Origin: Eggerthellaceae bacterium
Lineage (GTDB): Bacteria; Actinomycetota; Coriobacteriia; Coriobacteriales; Eggerthellaceae
Direction: 5' to 3'
Length of the DNA stretch: 43,931 nucleotides
NCBI GenBank assembly: GCA_017431165.1
Contig: JAFRLO010000030.1
Span: 1 to 43,931 of the forward strand
A program made the position numbers and the translations under genes. The notes below the pieces were generated by a model. The model worked only from the letters and a program-made list of their open reading frames with translations, ran no database searches and was not told the origin of the DNA. Of this stretch, positions 20,291-28,864 are shown piece by piece (the stretch's first letter is position 1; every line of letters begins with the position of its first letter).

Positions 20291-20728
20291 ATGAGCGAAT
20301 TGTTCTCGACATTATGGACACCACAACTGCAGACAGCCGTGACGGTCATCGTGATCTTCCTTGTCATCTTGTATGTCCTCTCGATCATCTGGGTCATCAA
20401 GGATGCCTATCAGCGTACCGATAAATGGGTGATGTGGGGAATCATCGCCCTGATTCCGCTACTGGGTCTGCTTGCATACTGCATGCTGCGCCCACCGCTG
20501 TACAAGATCGACCAAGAGGAGCAGGCTCTCGAAATCGAGATGAAGAAACGCGAGCTTCTCAAATACGGTGAATGCGCCGCATGCGGCTATCCCATCGAGG
20601 CAGATTTCGTATTGTGCCCGCATTGCCATACGCAGCTGAAGAATCTGTGCCCGACGTGCCATCATGCACTCGAGCCCGAATGGAGCATCTGCCCGTATTG
20701 CGCAACGAAGATCAGGGCAGACCGCTAG
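20291..20728 (+). CDS. Membrane protein with two C-terminal zinc ribbons, function unknown
   Basis: The 145-residue product has two hydrophobic segments (about residues 14-36 and 46-64) joined by a short polar loop containing Asp, Arg and Lys, then an acidic/basic helical linker (about 70-92), and a cytoplasmic-type C-terminus with CAACG, CPHC, CPTC and CPYC. These eight cysteines can form two zinc ribbons (about 97-140). The first segment pair resembles the PLDc_N-like or small two-helix membrane modules used by zinc-ribbon membrane proteins. The ATG follows ATGAGG. It lies alone between valS and thrS, with its own extended -10 promoter. I do not recognise a named family; a membrane-tethered adaptor or regulator is possible, but this is not shown by the sequence. 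Confidence 0.75.
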   Translation: MSELFSTLWTPQLQTAVTVIVIFLVILYVLSIIWVIKDAYQRTDKWVMWGIIALIPLLGLLAYCMLRPPLYKIDQEEQALEIEMKKRELLKYGECAACGYPIEADFVLCPHCHTQLKNLCPTCHHALEPEWSICPYCATKIRADR

Positions 20729-20760
20729 AGGCGCCACATCAACAATAAGCTCGTTAGCAA

Positions 20761-20819
20761 AAGCCGTAGCATGAAGGTTTGCTCGGCTTAGGAATAACTG
20801 CAGGTGGTTTGTATCCACC
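20761..20819 (+). promoter_or_regulatory. Structured leader of thrS (two hairpins)
   Basis: The first hairpin pairs AAGCCG plus AGCA (20761-20766 and 20768-20771, one bulged T) with TGCT plus CGGCTT (20780-20789), leaving the loop TGAAGGTT. The second pairs GGTGG (20803-20807) with CCACC (20815-20819) just before the AAAGGA ribosome-binding site. The loop of the first contains GGT, which matches the anticodon of a tRNA-Thr isoacceptor; an operator that ThrRS itself binds is therefore conceivable, as in Escherichia coli, but is unproven. No T-box core sequence is present. Confidence 0.4.
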
Positions 20820-20838
20820 CGGCAAGAAAGGAACGAAG

Positions 20839-22752
20839 ATGAACATCACACTTCCAGACGGATCGATCAAACAGGTCGAGCAGGGGGCAACGATCGCCGA
20901 CGTAGCGGCGTCCATCGGAGCTGGCTTGGCCAAGGCTGCCATCGGCGGCAAAATCAACTGCGCGTATGCTGATCTTGATACCGTGGTTCCTGAAGGCGCA
21001 ACGGTTGAGATCATCACCCAGAAATCGCCTGACGCACGGCAGATTCTGTGCCATTCCTGCGCGCACGTGCTTGCAGAAGCGGTGCAAATCCTGTATCCCG
21101 GCGTGCAGATCGGCTATGGTCCGGCAACAGAGGATGGGTTCTATTACGATTTCGCGCTTCCGTCTCCGCTTTCCACTGAGGATTTCCCAGCGATCGAGGC
21201 CAAGATGGCTGAGATCATCGCCAAAGATGAGCCTTTCGTGCGCGAGGTGGTTTCCCGCGAGGAAGCTGCTGGTCTGTTCATCAATCAGCGTCTGAAGGTC
21301 GAGCATCTGCACGAGCTCGACTCCGATGCCGAGATCATCGTTCGCCGCCATGGCGACTTCATCGACCTTTGCAATGGCCCGCATATCCCGAGCGCGGGTC
21401 TTATCGGCGCGTTCAAGCTCATGAAGGTCGCAGGCGCCTACTGGAAAGGCGATGCTTCACGCGAGCAGCTCACCCGTGTATACGGTACCGCGTTCTTCAA
21501 GAAGAAGGACTTGGATGAATACCTGCACAATCTTGAGGAAGCCGAGAAGCGCGATCATCGTAAACTTGGTCGTGAGCTGGGTATTTACACTATGGATCCC
21601 ATGGCTGGCGTTGGTTTGCCCCTCTATCTTCCCAAGGGCGCGCGCATCATCCGTACCTTGCAGGAATGGTTGCGCCGCGATCTGTACGCCCGCGGTTATG
21701 AAGAGGTCATCACGCCCCATATCTACAATGCCGAGGTATGGAAGACGTCGGGCCACTATGGTTACTATCACGACAACATGTACTTCTTCAACATTAACGA
21801 AGGCGATGCCGACAATCCGCGTTATTCCGAGTACGGCGTTAAGCCGATGAACTGCCCCGGCCATGTAATGCTGTACAAGAACGATCTGCATTCGTATCGA
21901 GACCTTCCCTTGCGCTACTTTGAGTTCGGTACGGTATATCGTCACGAGATGAGCGGCGTCGTGCATGGACTTTTGCGTGCTCGCGGCTTCACGCAAGACG
22001 ATGCGCACGTGTTCTGCACGCGTGAGCAGCTGGTCGACGAGGTGCTTGCCATCCTCGATTTGGTCGACCATATCATGTCGACTTTCGGTTTCGAGTACTC
22101 TGCAGAGATCTCGACCCGTCCCGAGAAAAGCATCGGTACGGACGACATGTGGGAGCATGCGACGAACGTGCTCAAGGACGCATGCGCTCGTCATGGCCTT
22201 GCATACGACATCAATGAGGGTGACGGTGCGTTCTACGGTCCGAAGATCGACATCAAGGTCAAGGATGCAATCGGCCGCACGTGGCAGTGCTCGACCGTGC
22301 AGGTCGATTTCAACCTGCCTGAGCGGTTTGGCTTGACCTATCGCACTGAAGACAACACTGAGGAGCGCCCGTGGATGCTTCATCGTGCGATCTTCGGCTC
22401 CATCGAGCGCTTCCTAGGCATCTTGATCGAGCATTACGCAGGCGCGTTGCCCTTATGGCTCGCACCCGTCCAGGTTGCCGTGCTCCCGCTTGCCGACCGC
22501 CACAACGATGCCGCCGAGGAGCTTGCGGCGACCTTGCGCGCGGCAGGCGGACGTGTGGACGTGTACGCCCAGAACGAACCGATGCGCGTCAAGATAGCCA
22601 AGGCGCAATCCCAGCGCATCCCGTACATGGTCGTCCTCGGCGACAAGGAAATCGAGAATGGCACCATCAGCGTCCGTAGCCGCCATGAAGGCGACCAGGG
22701 TTCGTGGCCGGTTGAGAAGCTGGTCGAGATCATCGCGGACGCTGCACTGTAA
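20839..22752 (+). CDS. thrS: Threonyl-tRNA synthetase
   Basis: Class II synthetase of 637 residues that charges tRNA-Thr and removes mischarged serine. ATG 20839 follows AAAGGA. Domains in order: TGS domain (about 1-62, MNITLPDGSIKQVEQGATI), editing domain (about 65-240) with HSCAHVLAEA and the CNGPHIPSAG block, catalytic core with motif 1, motif 2 (YRHEMSGVVHGLLRARGFTQ) and motif 3 (LHRAIFGSIERFLGILIEH), and the C-terminal anticodon domain (about 540-637). Zinc ligands are visible as Cys in PMNCPGH, His in RHEMSG or nearby, and a C-terminal His in the motif 3 region. A thioredoxin gene follows after 34 bases. Confidence 0.97.
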   Translation: MNITLPDGSIKQVEQGATIADVAASIGAGLAKAAIGGKINCAYADLDTVVPEGATVEIITQKSPDARQILCHSCAHVLAEAVQILYPGVQIGYGPATEDGFYYDFALPSPLSTEDFPAIEAKMAEIIAKDEPFVREVVSREEAAGLFINQRLKVEHLHELDSDAEIIVRRHGDFIDLCNGPHIPSAGLIGAFKLMKVAGAYWKGDASREQLTRVYGTAFFKKKDLDEYLHNLEEAEKRDHRKLGRELGIYTMDPMAGVGLPLYLPKGARIIRTLQEWLRRDLYARGYEEVITPHIYNAEVWKTSGHYGYYHDNMYFFNINEGDADNPRYSEYGVKPMNCPGHVMLYKNDLHSYRDLPLRYFEFGTVYRHEMSGVVHGLLRARGFTQDDAHVFCTREQLVDEVLAILDLVDHIMSTFGFEYSAEISTRPEKSIGTDDMWEHATNVLKDACARHGLAYDINEGDGAFYGPKIDIKVKDAIGRTWQCSTVQVDFNLPERFGLTYRTEDNTEERPWMLHRAIFGSIERFLGILIEHYAGALPLWLAPVQVAVLPLADRHNDAAEELAATLRAAGGRVDVYAQNEPMRVKIAKAQSQRIPYMVVLGDKEIENGTISVRSRHEGDQGSWPVEKLVEIIADAAL

Positions 22753-22786
22753 GCATTGACCGAAGACACACGGAAGGAACAATATC

Positions 22787-23179
22787 ATGGGAAGAATCAT
22801 CAAATCTGCTTCCGATTCGGGATTCTTGGCAGACAGGGCTCCCGAGCCTCAGATCCCCCCTGAGAGCCTTGTTGGCGACGTGACCTCGGCTGATTTCGAG
22901 CAGAAGGTCCTGAAGGCATCTGGCAAGGTTGTCGTCGACTTCTCGGCAGTCTGGTGCGGTCCGTGCCACGCGCTCGCACCGGTGCTCGAGCAGATTGCCC
23001 AAGAGCACAAGGGTAAGGTCAAGATCTACTCGTGCAACATCGATGCATGCCGGGATCTTGCTTCGGCTTTCGGTGTGCAAGCCGTTCCGACGTTATTCTT
23101 GTTTGAGAATGGCAATATCGTCCATTACACGACCGGCGCCTTACCGAAGGCTCAAGTTGAGGCTTTCATCGGCCTCTAG
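22787..23179 (+). CDS. trxA: Thioredoxin
   Basis: Cytoplasmic disulfide reductase. The 130-residue protein carries the thioredoxin fold from about residue 28, with the active site WCGPC at 56-60 and the cis-proline loop QAVPTLFLFENG. The N-terminus has about 25 residues beyond the classical fold (polar, no signal peptide visible), making it longer than the 105-110 residues typical of TrxA. Two further Cys lie in YSCNIDACRDL, an unusual feature for the fold surface. It is placed between thrS and prfA, and a long hairpin follows its stop. Confidence 0.92.
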   Translation: MGRIIKSASDSGFLADRAPEPQIPPESLVGDVTSADFEQKVLKASGKVVVDFSAVWCGPCHALAPVLEQIAQEHKGKVKIYSCNIDACRDLASAFGVQAVPTLFLFENGNIVHYTTGALPKAQVEAFIGL

Positions 23180-23195
23180 CTACGTTCATATCACA

Positions 23196-23246
23196 TATCG
23201 CATTGCCCGTTTCGCACTTCAGTGCGTTGCGGGCAATGCTGCGATA
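23196..23246 (+). terminator. Long hairpin between trx and prfA
   Basis: TATCGC (23196-23201) pairs with GCGATA (23241-23246), GCATTGCCCG (23200-23209) pairs with CGGGCAATGC (23230-23239), and an inner CGCACT-TC-AGTGCG stem lies at 23213-23226. The two outer pairings are successive with a one-base offset. There is no T run after it, so termination may need help, or the structure may protect the mRNA end. Confidence 0.5.
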
Positions 23247-23292
23247 CGGACTCATTTAACGAAATGCAAGGAAAGCGAAAGGCACATAAGAC

Positions 23293-24375
23293 ATGCAAGA
23301 ACCAGAGATGTATGGGAAGCTGCAGAAGATAATTGAATCGTACGAAGAGCTCCAGGCGAAGATGGGTGACCCTGAGGTGCTCTCCAACCAACGCGAATAC
23401 AATCGTCTAGCCAAGGAATACGCCGATCAGGGTCCGCTCGTCGCGAAGGCACGTGAGTTTGTGTCCGCGGTCGATGATCTTGCCGCAGCGAAGGAGATGC
23501 TCTCCGATGCCGAGATGAAGGAGTTCGCCCAGGAGGAAATCGCCGATATCGAATCGCGTCTGCCCAGCCTAGAGGAAGACATCAAATTTATGCTGATTCC
23601 TTCCGATCCCGCCGATGAGAAGGACATCATCGTCGAGATCCGTGCTGCGGCTGGTGGTGACGAGGCGGCCATCTTCGCGGGCGATTTGTACAAGATGTAC
23701 GAGCGTTTCGCATCGGAGCACCGCTGGAAGACCGAGACGCTTGACGTGTCACCCTCTGAAGCCGGTGGTTACAAAGAAATCCAATTCAAGGTCAAAGGCG
23801 ACCACGTGTATTCCGTCATGAAGTTCGAAAGCGGTGTGCATCGCGTGCAGCGCGTTCCCAAGACCGAAAGCCAGGGGCGCATCCACACCTCCACCGCTAC
23901 TGTTGCCGTGCTTCCCGAAGCTGACGAAGTCGAAGTCGAGATCAACGAAGGTGATCTGCGCATCGATGTGTATCGTGCGGGCGGTCCTGGTGGTCAGTGC
24001 GTCAATACCACCGACAGTGCCGTGCGCATCACGCATCTGCCAACGGGTTTGGTCGTGCAATCTCAAGACCAGAAATCGCAGCTCCAGCACAAGATCGCGG
24101 CGATGGCCGTGCTCCGCGCACGTCTGTACGAGAAGATGCTCGCGGAACAGCAGGCGGCCGAAGGTGCAAAGCGCCTTGCGCAGATCGGCACGGGTGACCG
24201 AGCTGAGAAGATTCGCACCTACAATGCGCCTCAGGACCGCGTGACCGATCATCGTATCGGCTACAACGGCACCTATAACGGTGTCTTGCTCGGTGCGGGT
24301 GGAGCGGGCTTGTCGGAGCTCATCACGGCGCTGCAGGCTGCCGATCGAGCCCAGAAGCTCGAAGAAGCCATTTAG
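23293..24375 (+). CDS. prfA: Peptide chain release factor 1
   Basis: Class I release factor reading UAA and UAG. The 360-residue product has the coiled N-terminal domain (about 1-95), the PxT anticodon-like tripeptide as PKT (about 189-191, in [14 protein letters not shown]), and the GGQ catalytic motif in [18 protein letters not shown] (about 234-236). The residue after GGQ is Cys where His or Ser is usual. The second in-frame ATG at 23308 gives the more typical start MYGKLQ; the longer start is kept because there is no clear ribosome-binding site for either. prmC, which methylates the GGQ glutamine, follows after 23 bases. Confidence 0.96.
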   Translation: MQEPEMYGKLQKIIESYEELQAKMGDPEVLSNQREYNRLAKEYADQGPLVAKAREFVSAVDDLAAAKEMLSDAEMKEFAQEEIADIESRLPSLEEDIKFMLIPSDPADEKDIIVEIRAAAGGDEAAIFAGDLYKMYERFASEHRWKTETLDVSPSEAGGYKEIQFKVKGDHVYSVMKFESGVHRVQRVPKTESQGRIHTSTATVAVLPEADEVEVEINEGDLRIDVYRAGGPGGQCVNTTDSAVRITHLPTGLVVQSQDQKSQLQHKIAAMAVLRARLYEKMLAEQQAAEGAKRLAQIGTGDRAEKIRTYNAPQDRVTDHRIGYNGTYNGVLLGAGGAGLSELITALQAADRAQKLEEAI

Positions 24376-24398
24376 GCGATACGGGCTGGCATTCTTTC

Positions 24399-25286
24399 GT
24401 GGTGCAATCGAATGACATATGGACCATTAAGGCAGCCCTCGATTGGACGACGGGATATTTGGAGCGCAAGGGCGATGAGAATCCACGCGTCTCGACTCAG
24501 AAGCTCATCGCGCACGCCTGCGGATTATCCCGTATCGAGCTTTACACCAATCTCGAGCGACCTCTCAGTTTAGGGGAGCGCGACCTCCTGCGTGACTACG
24601 TGAAGAGGCGTGCAGAAGGGGAGCCTTTACAATACATCATCGGGGAGGTGGGCTTCCGCTTCCTCTCAATCGAAGTGGCTCGCGGAGTCTTGATTCCACG
24701 CCCAGAGACCGAGGTGCTCGTAAGTGAGCTTTTGTCAAACCTTCCAATGGAAGAAGATGGGACGGTCCTCCGCATCGTGGATGTCGGTACGGGTAGTGGA
24801 TGCATCGCGTGCTCTATAGCCTCTGAGCGTTTAGATACCCACCTCTATGCGCTAGATATCGCACCTGAGGCTCTCGCGCTATGCGAGAAGAACGCAATTA
24901 CGTGCGGCGTCTCCGACCGTGTTACCGTAATTGAGAGTGATATGCTCTCTAATCTTGATGAATCACTTATCGGAGAGGTTGATGCGATCATAAGTAACCC
25001 GCCGTATATCCCTACCTCGATCATTGAGACGATACCGCGCGAGGTCGCGGATTTCGAACCGCGCCTTGCGCTCGATGGGGGAGCCGATGGCCTCGACGCT
25101 TTCCGCATCCTCTTGGATCAGGCATGGGCTTACCTGAAGCCTCATGGGGTGCTTGCAGTCGAACTCTTCGAAGAAAGCCTCGAAGAAGCTGCAAGACTTG
25201 CCATTGAAAAAGGCTATTGTGACGTGCGCATCGTATGCGATCTTGCCGAAAGGCCGCGTGTTTTGGTAGCCCGGTGCGGCAAATAG
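24399..25286 (+). CDS. prmC: Release-factor glutamine N5-methyltransferase
   Basis: Methylates the glutamine of the GGQ motif in RF1 and RF2, raising their termination rate. The 295-residue product has the N-terminal helical domain (about 1-85, with QYIIGEVGF and IPRPETEVLV at the junction) and a Rossmann methyltransferase domain with DVGTGSGCIACSIA (SAM loop) and the catalytic NPPYIPT motif at about 200-206. Start codon is GTG at 24399 (a second GTG follows directly at 24402), with no strong ribosome-binding site; coupling to prfA is likely. Its substrate gene is the direct upstream neighbour. Confidence 0.95.
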   Translation: MVQSNDIWTIKAALDWTTGYLERKGDENPRVSTQKLIAHACGLSRIELYTNLERPLSLGERDLLRDYVKRRAEGEPLQYIIGEVGFRFLSIEVARGVLIPRPETEVLVSELLSNLPMEEDGTVLRIVDVGTGSGCIACSIASERLDTHLYALDIAPEALALCEKNAITCGVSDRVTVIESDMLSNLDESLIGEVDAIISNPPYIPTSIIETIPREVADFEPRLALDGGADGLDAFRILLDQAWAYLKPHGVLAVELFEESLEEAARLAIEKGYCDVRIVCDLAERPRVLVARCGK

Positions 25287-25436
25287 CGCGTTTACGTCCA
25301 CATCCTTGCCGTTCTCAGGCAACCTGAAGTCCCGAAAAACTATCTGTAATGCGCGAAAAGCGCTATCATTAAGTTTTGGACAAATAAGCTTGCACAACGA
25401 AGGTGCGGCGATAGATCGAAGATGTTAGGAGTTTAC

Positions 25437-26519
25437 ATGTCCCGTATCTACAACTTTTCCGCTGGTCCTGCGGTCCTTCCCGAGGAAGTCCTCGCCGAGG
25501 CTGCCGAGGAGATGCTCGATTACCGCGGATGCGGTATGTCCGTTATGGAGATGAGCCATCGCTCTTCTGCGTTCGATACGATTATCAATGAGGCCCAGGC
25601 GGATATCCGCGACCTCATGGGCATTCCCGAGAACTACCACGTGCTGTTCATCCAGGGCGGTGCGACGACGCAGTTCGCGATGATTCCGATGAATCTCATG
25701 CAGAACAAGGTCGCCGACTACATCGTGAGCGGCTCGTGGTCCAAGAAGGCCTATAAGGAGGCGCAGCTTTTCGGCAAGGCTAACCTGCTCGCATCAAGCG
25801 AGGATAAGACCTTCAGCTATGTGCCCGATGTGCATTCCATCAAGGTTTCCGACGATGCCGACTATGTCTACATCTGCCAGAACGAGACCATCTACGGCAC
25901 GCTCTATCATGAGCTTCCCGATACGAACGGCAAGCCACTCGTCGCCGATGTTTCCTCGTGCTTCCTTTCCGAGCCCGTTGACGTGGAGAAGTACGGCGTC
26001 ATCTATGGCGGCGTGCAGAAGAATGTCGGCCCTGCAGGCATGGCCATCGTCATCATCCGCAAGGATCTGGTGCGCGAGGATCTTTTGTTCCCGACGCCGA
26101 TCATGCTGCGCTATGACACCTACACCAAGAACAACAGCATGTACAACACGCCGCCATGCTACACGATTTACATCTGTGGCAAGGTCTTCAAGTGGCTGAA
26201 GGCCCAGGGTGGCCTGGAGGCGATGCGCGAGCGCAACGTCTCGAAAGCGAACCTTCTGTACGATTTCCTCGATTCCAGTAAGCTGTTCAAGTCCACAGTC
26301 GACCCGAAGGACCGCTCAATCATGAACATCCCGTTCGTTACGGGTTCGGCCGAGCTCGATGCCGAGTTCATCGCGGCAGCGAAGGCAGCCGGAATGGAGA
26401 ACCTCAAGGGCCATCGCAGCGTAGGCGGCATGCGTGCAAGCATCTACAATGCCATGCCTCGCGCGGGCGTTGAGAAGCTCGTCGAATTCATGGAGGACTT
26501 CGAGAAGAAGCACGCATAA
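25437..26519 (+). CDS. serC: Phosphoserine aminotransferase
   Basis: Makes phosphoserine from 3-phosphohydroxypyruvate in serine synthesis, with PLP. ATG 25437 is chosen since TAGGAG lies at 25426-25431; the product then has 360 residues, typical of SerC. Features: [14 protein letters not shown] at the N-terminus, MSHRSSAFD, the phosphate and cofactor loop [24 protein letters not shown], and [14 protein letters not shown] with the PLP-binding Lys of the QKN motif. The C-terminus has [15 protein letters not shown]. No serA or serB is nearby. The 150 bases before it show only small stem sequences (GCGC-GAAAA-GCGC) and no convincing promoter. Confidence 0.97.
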   Translation: MSRIYNFSAGPAVLPEEVLAEAAEEMLDYRGCGMSVMEMSHRSSAFDTIINEAQADIRDLMGIPENYHVLFIQGGATTQFAMIPMNLMQNKVADYIVSGSWSKKAYKEAQLFGKANLLASSEDKTFSYVPDVHSIKVSDDADYVYICQNETIYGTLYHELPDTNGKPLVADVSSCFLSEPVDVEKYGVIYGGVQKNVGPAGMAIVIIRKDLVREDLLFPTPIMLRYDTYTKNNSMYNTPPCYTIYICGKVFKWLKAQGGLEAMRERNVSKANLLYDFLDSSKLFKSTVDPKDRSIMNIPFVTGSAELDAEFIAAAKAAGMENLKGHRSVGGMRASIYNAMPRAGVEKLVEFMEDFEKKHA

Positions 26520-26557
26520 GACCGTATAGGCCCGTCCATCCGAAGGAACACGACCCC

Positions 26558-28336
26558 ATGACGCAATCACGTGCACATAACAGACAATCGCGCCTGCACG
26601 AACCAGCCCCAGTCCTGACTGGAGCACAGGCGGTTATCGCATCGCTTGAGGCGGAGGGCGTCGAGCTGGTATTCGGCTACCCTGGTGGATCGGTGCTTGC
26701 GATTTACGATGCGCTGTATGCATCGCCGATAACACACATCACCGCACGTCACTAGCAAGGTGCTGTGCATGAGGCCGATGGCTATGCGCGTGCAACCGGC
26801 AAGGTGGGCGTGGTTTTGGTCACAAGCGGTCCTGGTGCATCGAACACGGTCACCGGTATCGCAACGGCTTACATGGATAGCGTGCCGCTCGTCATCGTGA
26901 CGGGACAGGTGCCGACTACGATGATCGGCACGGATGCTTTCCAGGAATCCGATATCATGGGCATGTCAATGCCCGTGGTCAAGCATAGCTTCCTCGTGAA
27001 ATCGGCGGCATTGCTGCCCGAGACCTTCCGTGCAGCCTTCCATATCGCGCGCACGGGCCGTCCGGGTCCCGTGCTGATCGACATCCCGAGCGATGTGGCG
27101 GCGCAGACGCTGGAGTTCTCATATCCTTCGCATATCGATCTCCCTTCGTACAAACCCACGTACAAGGGCAATGCACGGCAGATAAAGCAGGCTGTCGCAA
27201 CGCTTTCGGGTGCAAAGCGGCCGGTCATCTTGGCTGGCGGCGGCATCGTCTCATCTGGTGCACGTGCAGAACTGCATGATCTTGCGCATGCGCTCAACGC
27301 CCCTGTGGTGACCACTTTGATGGGCAAGGGCGCCTTACCCGAAAGCGATCCATTGTGCTTCGGCTTTGCAGGTATGCACGGCTCGAAGTTCGCGAATCAG
27401 GCCTTATGCGAAGCCGATGTGCTCTTGGCATGCGGGACGCGCTTCAGCGACCGTGTGACGGGTAATCCCGAGTGCTTCGCGAAGGACGCCCGCATCATCC
27501 ATATCGATATCGATCCCGCTGAAATCGGCAAGGTCATCCCCATAGACGTTCCCATCGTCGGCGATGTGCGCATCGTGCTCGCAGCACTCATCGAGCGCCT
27601 CGAGAAGGAGGAGATCGCTCTTGATACGGGTGCATGGCTTGAGCACTTGAGGCAGCTTAAGGCGCGGTATCCCTTCGAGCGGGGCACCACGGCTCTCGAA
27701 GGCGGGTTGTCGCCCGAACTCGTGTGCGCGAAGCTATCGCAGCGGCTTGACCCGCTCGCAAGCATCGTTACCACCGAGGTTGGCCAACATCAGATGTGGG
27801 CTGCACAGCTTATCGATCGCGATGTGCCGCGTTCCTTCATCACGAGTGGTGGTCTGGGCACCATGGGCTTCGGGTTCCCTGCGGCTATCGGTGCGGCGCT
27901 CGGCCGTCCCGATAAGCAAATCGTCTGCATCGCTGGTGACGGCTCCTTCCAGATGTGCGAGCAGGAGATGGCGACTGCAATCGCCAATAATACCCAGGTC
28001 AAAGTGCTTATTTTCGACAATCGGAGCCTTGGCATGGTACGCCAACAGCAGGAGCTGTTCTGCGAAGGGCGCTACATCGCCACCAAGCTCGATGCGGTTC
28101 CCGATTTCGTGAAGCTTGCCGATGCCTACGGCTGGCATGCCGCACGCGTGGCAGACCCCGACGATCTCGATAAGGCGCTTGACGATTTGCTTGCATGCAA
28201 AGGCCCTGCCTTGCTCGATGTGATGGTGGCCCGTGACCACAACGTGTATCCCATGGTGGTGCCCGGTGCGTGCCTTGATGAGGCGCTCGGTGTGCTCGAT
28301 ACGGCTATGACTGTGGATGGCGAAGGGGAGGCATAA
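26558..28336 (+). pseudogene. ilvB: Acetolactate synthase large subunit, interrupted by an in-frame amber at the catalytic Glu codon
   Basis: The gene encodes 592 codons plus stop in one frame but codon 66 is TAG (26753-26755). The residues around it, ITARH-stop-QGAVHEADGYARATG, show that the family sequence RHEQGA is interrupted precisely at the Glu. In acetohydroxyacid synthases this Glu contacts N1' of thiamine diphosphate and is essential. All other motifs are intact: [32 protein letters not shown] with FDNRSLGMV for ThDP and metal, and the FAD region. One G-to-T change (GAG to TAG) explains it. A restart at GTG 26765 would give a protein lacking the N-terminus and that Glu. Without readthrough or suppression the enzyme should be inactive. 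TAG ends about 14 other genes in the window, so it is not a sense codon. A sequencing error or a polymorphism is possible. Confidence 0.85.
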
Positions 28337-28339
28337 GCG

Positions 28340-28819
28340 ATGAGACACGTTCTTTCCGCCCGCGTTGAGAACAAACCGGGCGTGCTTCAACGCATCACCG
28401 GACTCATCTCGCGTCGTGGGTTCAACATCGAATCGCTTTCTGTCGGTCCGACGCAGGACCCCGCGTGGTCGTGCCTGGTTGCGGTCGTTGAAGCCGACAA
28501 CATCTCTTATGAGCAGATCACCAAGCAGCTTAACAAGCTCGTGAGCGTGCTGACGGTGACCGACCTTACGAAGAAGGATCCCATCGAGCATGAGCTTGTG
28601 CTGTTCAAGATCAATGCTGAGCCCGATAAGCTCGCCGAGATCACCCAGATCACATCGGTATTCAATGCTTCCATCGTCGATGTGGGCAAGAAGCGCCTGA
28701 CTATCGAGGCAGTGGGCGATGCGGCGACGCTCGAGCGCCTGCAAGGCCTGCTCGATGCCTACGGCATCGTCGAGGTCGTTCGTTCGGGTCGCGTTGCAAC
28801 AGCACGGAATCCAGTGTAG
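28340..28819 (+). CDS. ilvN: Acetolactate synthase small (regulatory) subunit
   Basis: Regulatory subunit that stimulates the large subunit and gives valine feedback control. The 159-residue product has an N-terminal ACT domain (about 1-75, VLSARVENKPGVLQRITGLI, RRGFNIESLSVGPTQD) and the C-terminal domain from about 80 (DPIEHELVLFKI, RLTIEAVGDAATLERLQGLL). It starts 3 bases after the ilvB stop, with GGGGAGG inside the end of ilvB. It appears intact, which makes an old pseudogenisation of the large subunit less likely. Confidence 0.95.
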   Translation: MRHVLSARVENKPGVLQRITGLISRRGFNIESLSVGPTQDPAWSCLVAVVEADNISYEQITKQLNKLVSVLTVTDLTKKDPIEHELVLFKINAEPDKLAEITQITSVFNASIVDVGKKRLTIEAVGDAATLERLQGLLDAYGIVEVVRSGRVATARNPV

Positions 28820-28828
28820 TCCCACGAT

Positions 28829-28846
28829 GCGGCTTGTTGCCGCTTT
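28829..28846 (+). terminator. Weak hairpin after ilvN
   Basis: GCGGC (28829-28833) and GCCGC (28839-28843) pair over a 5-base loop, followed by TTT. It could be a weak attenuator before the DUF512 gene; it is too short to be a sure terminator. Confidence 0.3.
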
Positions 28847-28864
28847 CGCGTAAGGCATCCCATT

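Noticed and set aside
20176..20294. Small open frame of about 38 codons between valS and the zinc-ribbon gene, ending in the overlap with its start
   Set aside because: It would start at TTG with poor spacing, inside the predicted promoter, and its product has no recognisable feature; it is more likely a leader.
20729..20838. T-box riboswitch before thrS
   Set aside because: The conserved T-box sequence (AGGGTGGNACCGCG) and terminator/antiterminator pair are absent; GCAGGTGG is only a partial resemblance and the leader is too short.
25351..25369. Promoter directly before serC (TATCAT near 25364)
   Set aside because: No credible -35 at 16-18 bases and no extended TGn; it is not included as a feature.
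26558..28336. TAG read as a sense codon (amber reassignment, pyrrolysine or similar)
   Set aside because: TAG ends about 14 intact genes here, including proA, tig, valS, prfA, prmC, ilvN and fakA at their natural ends, and no PylRS-like gene is present in the window. Local suppression remains open.
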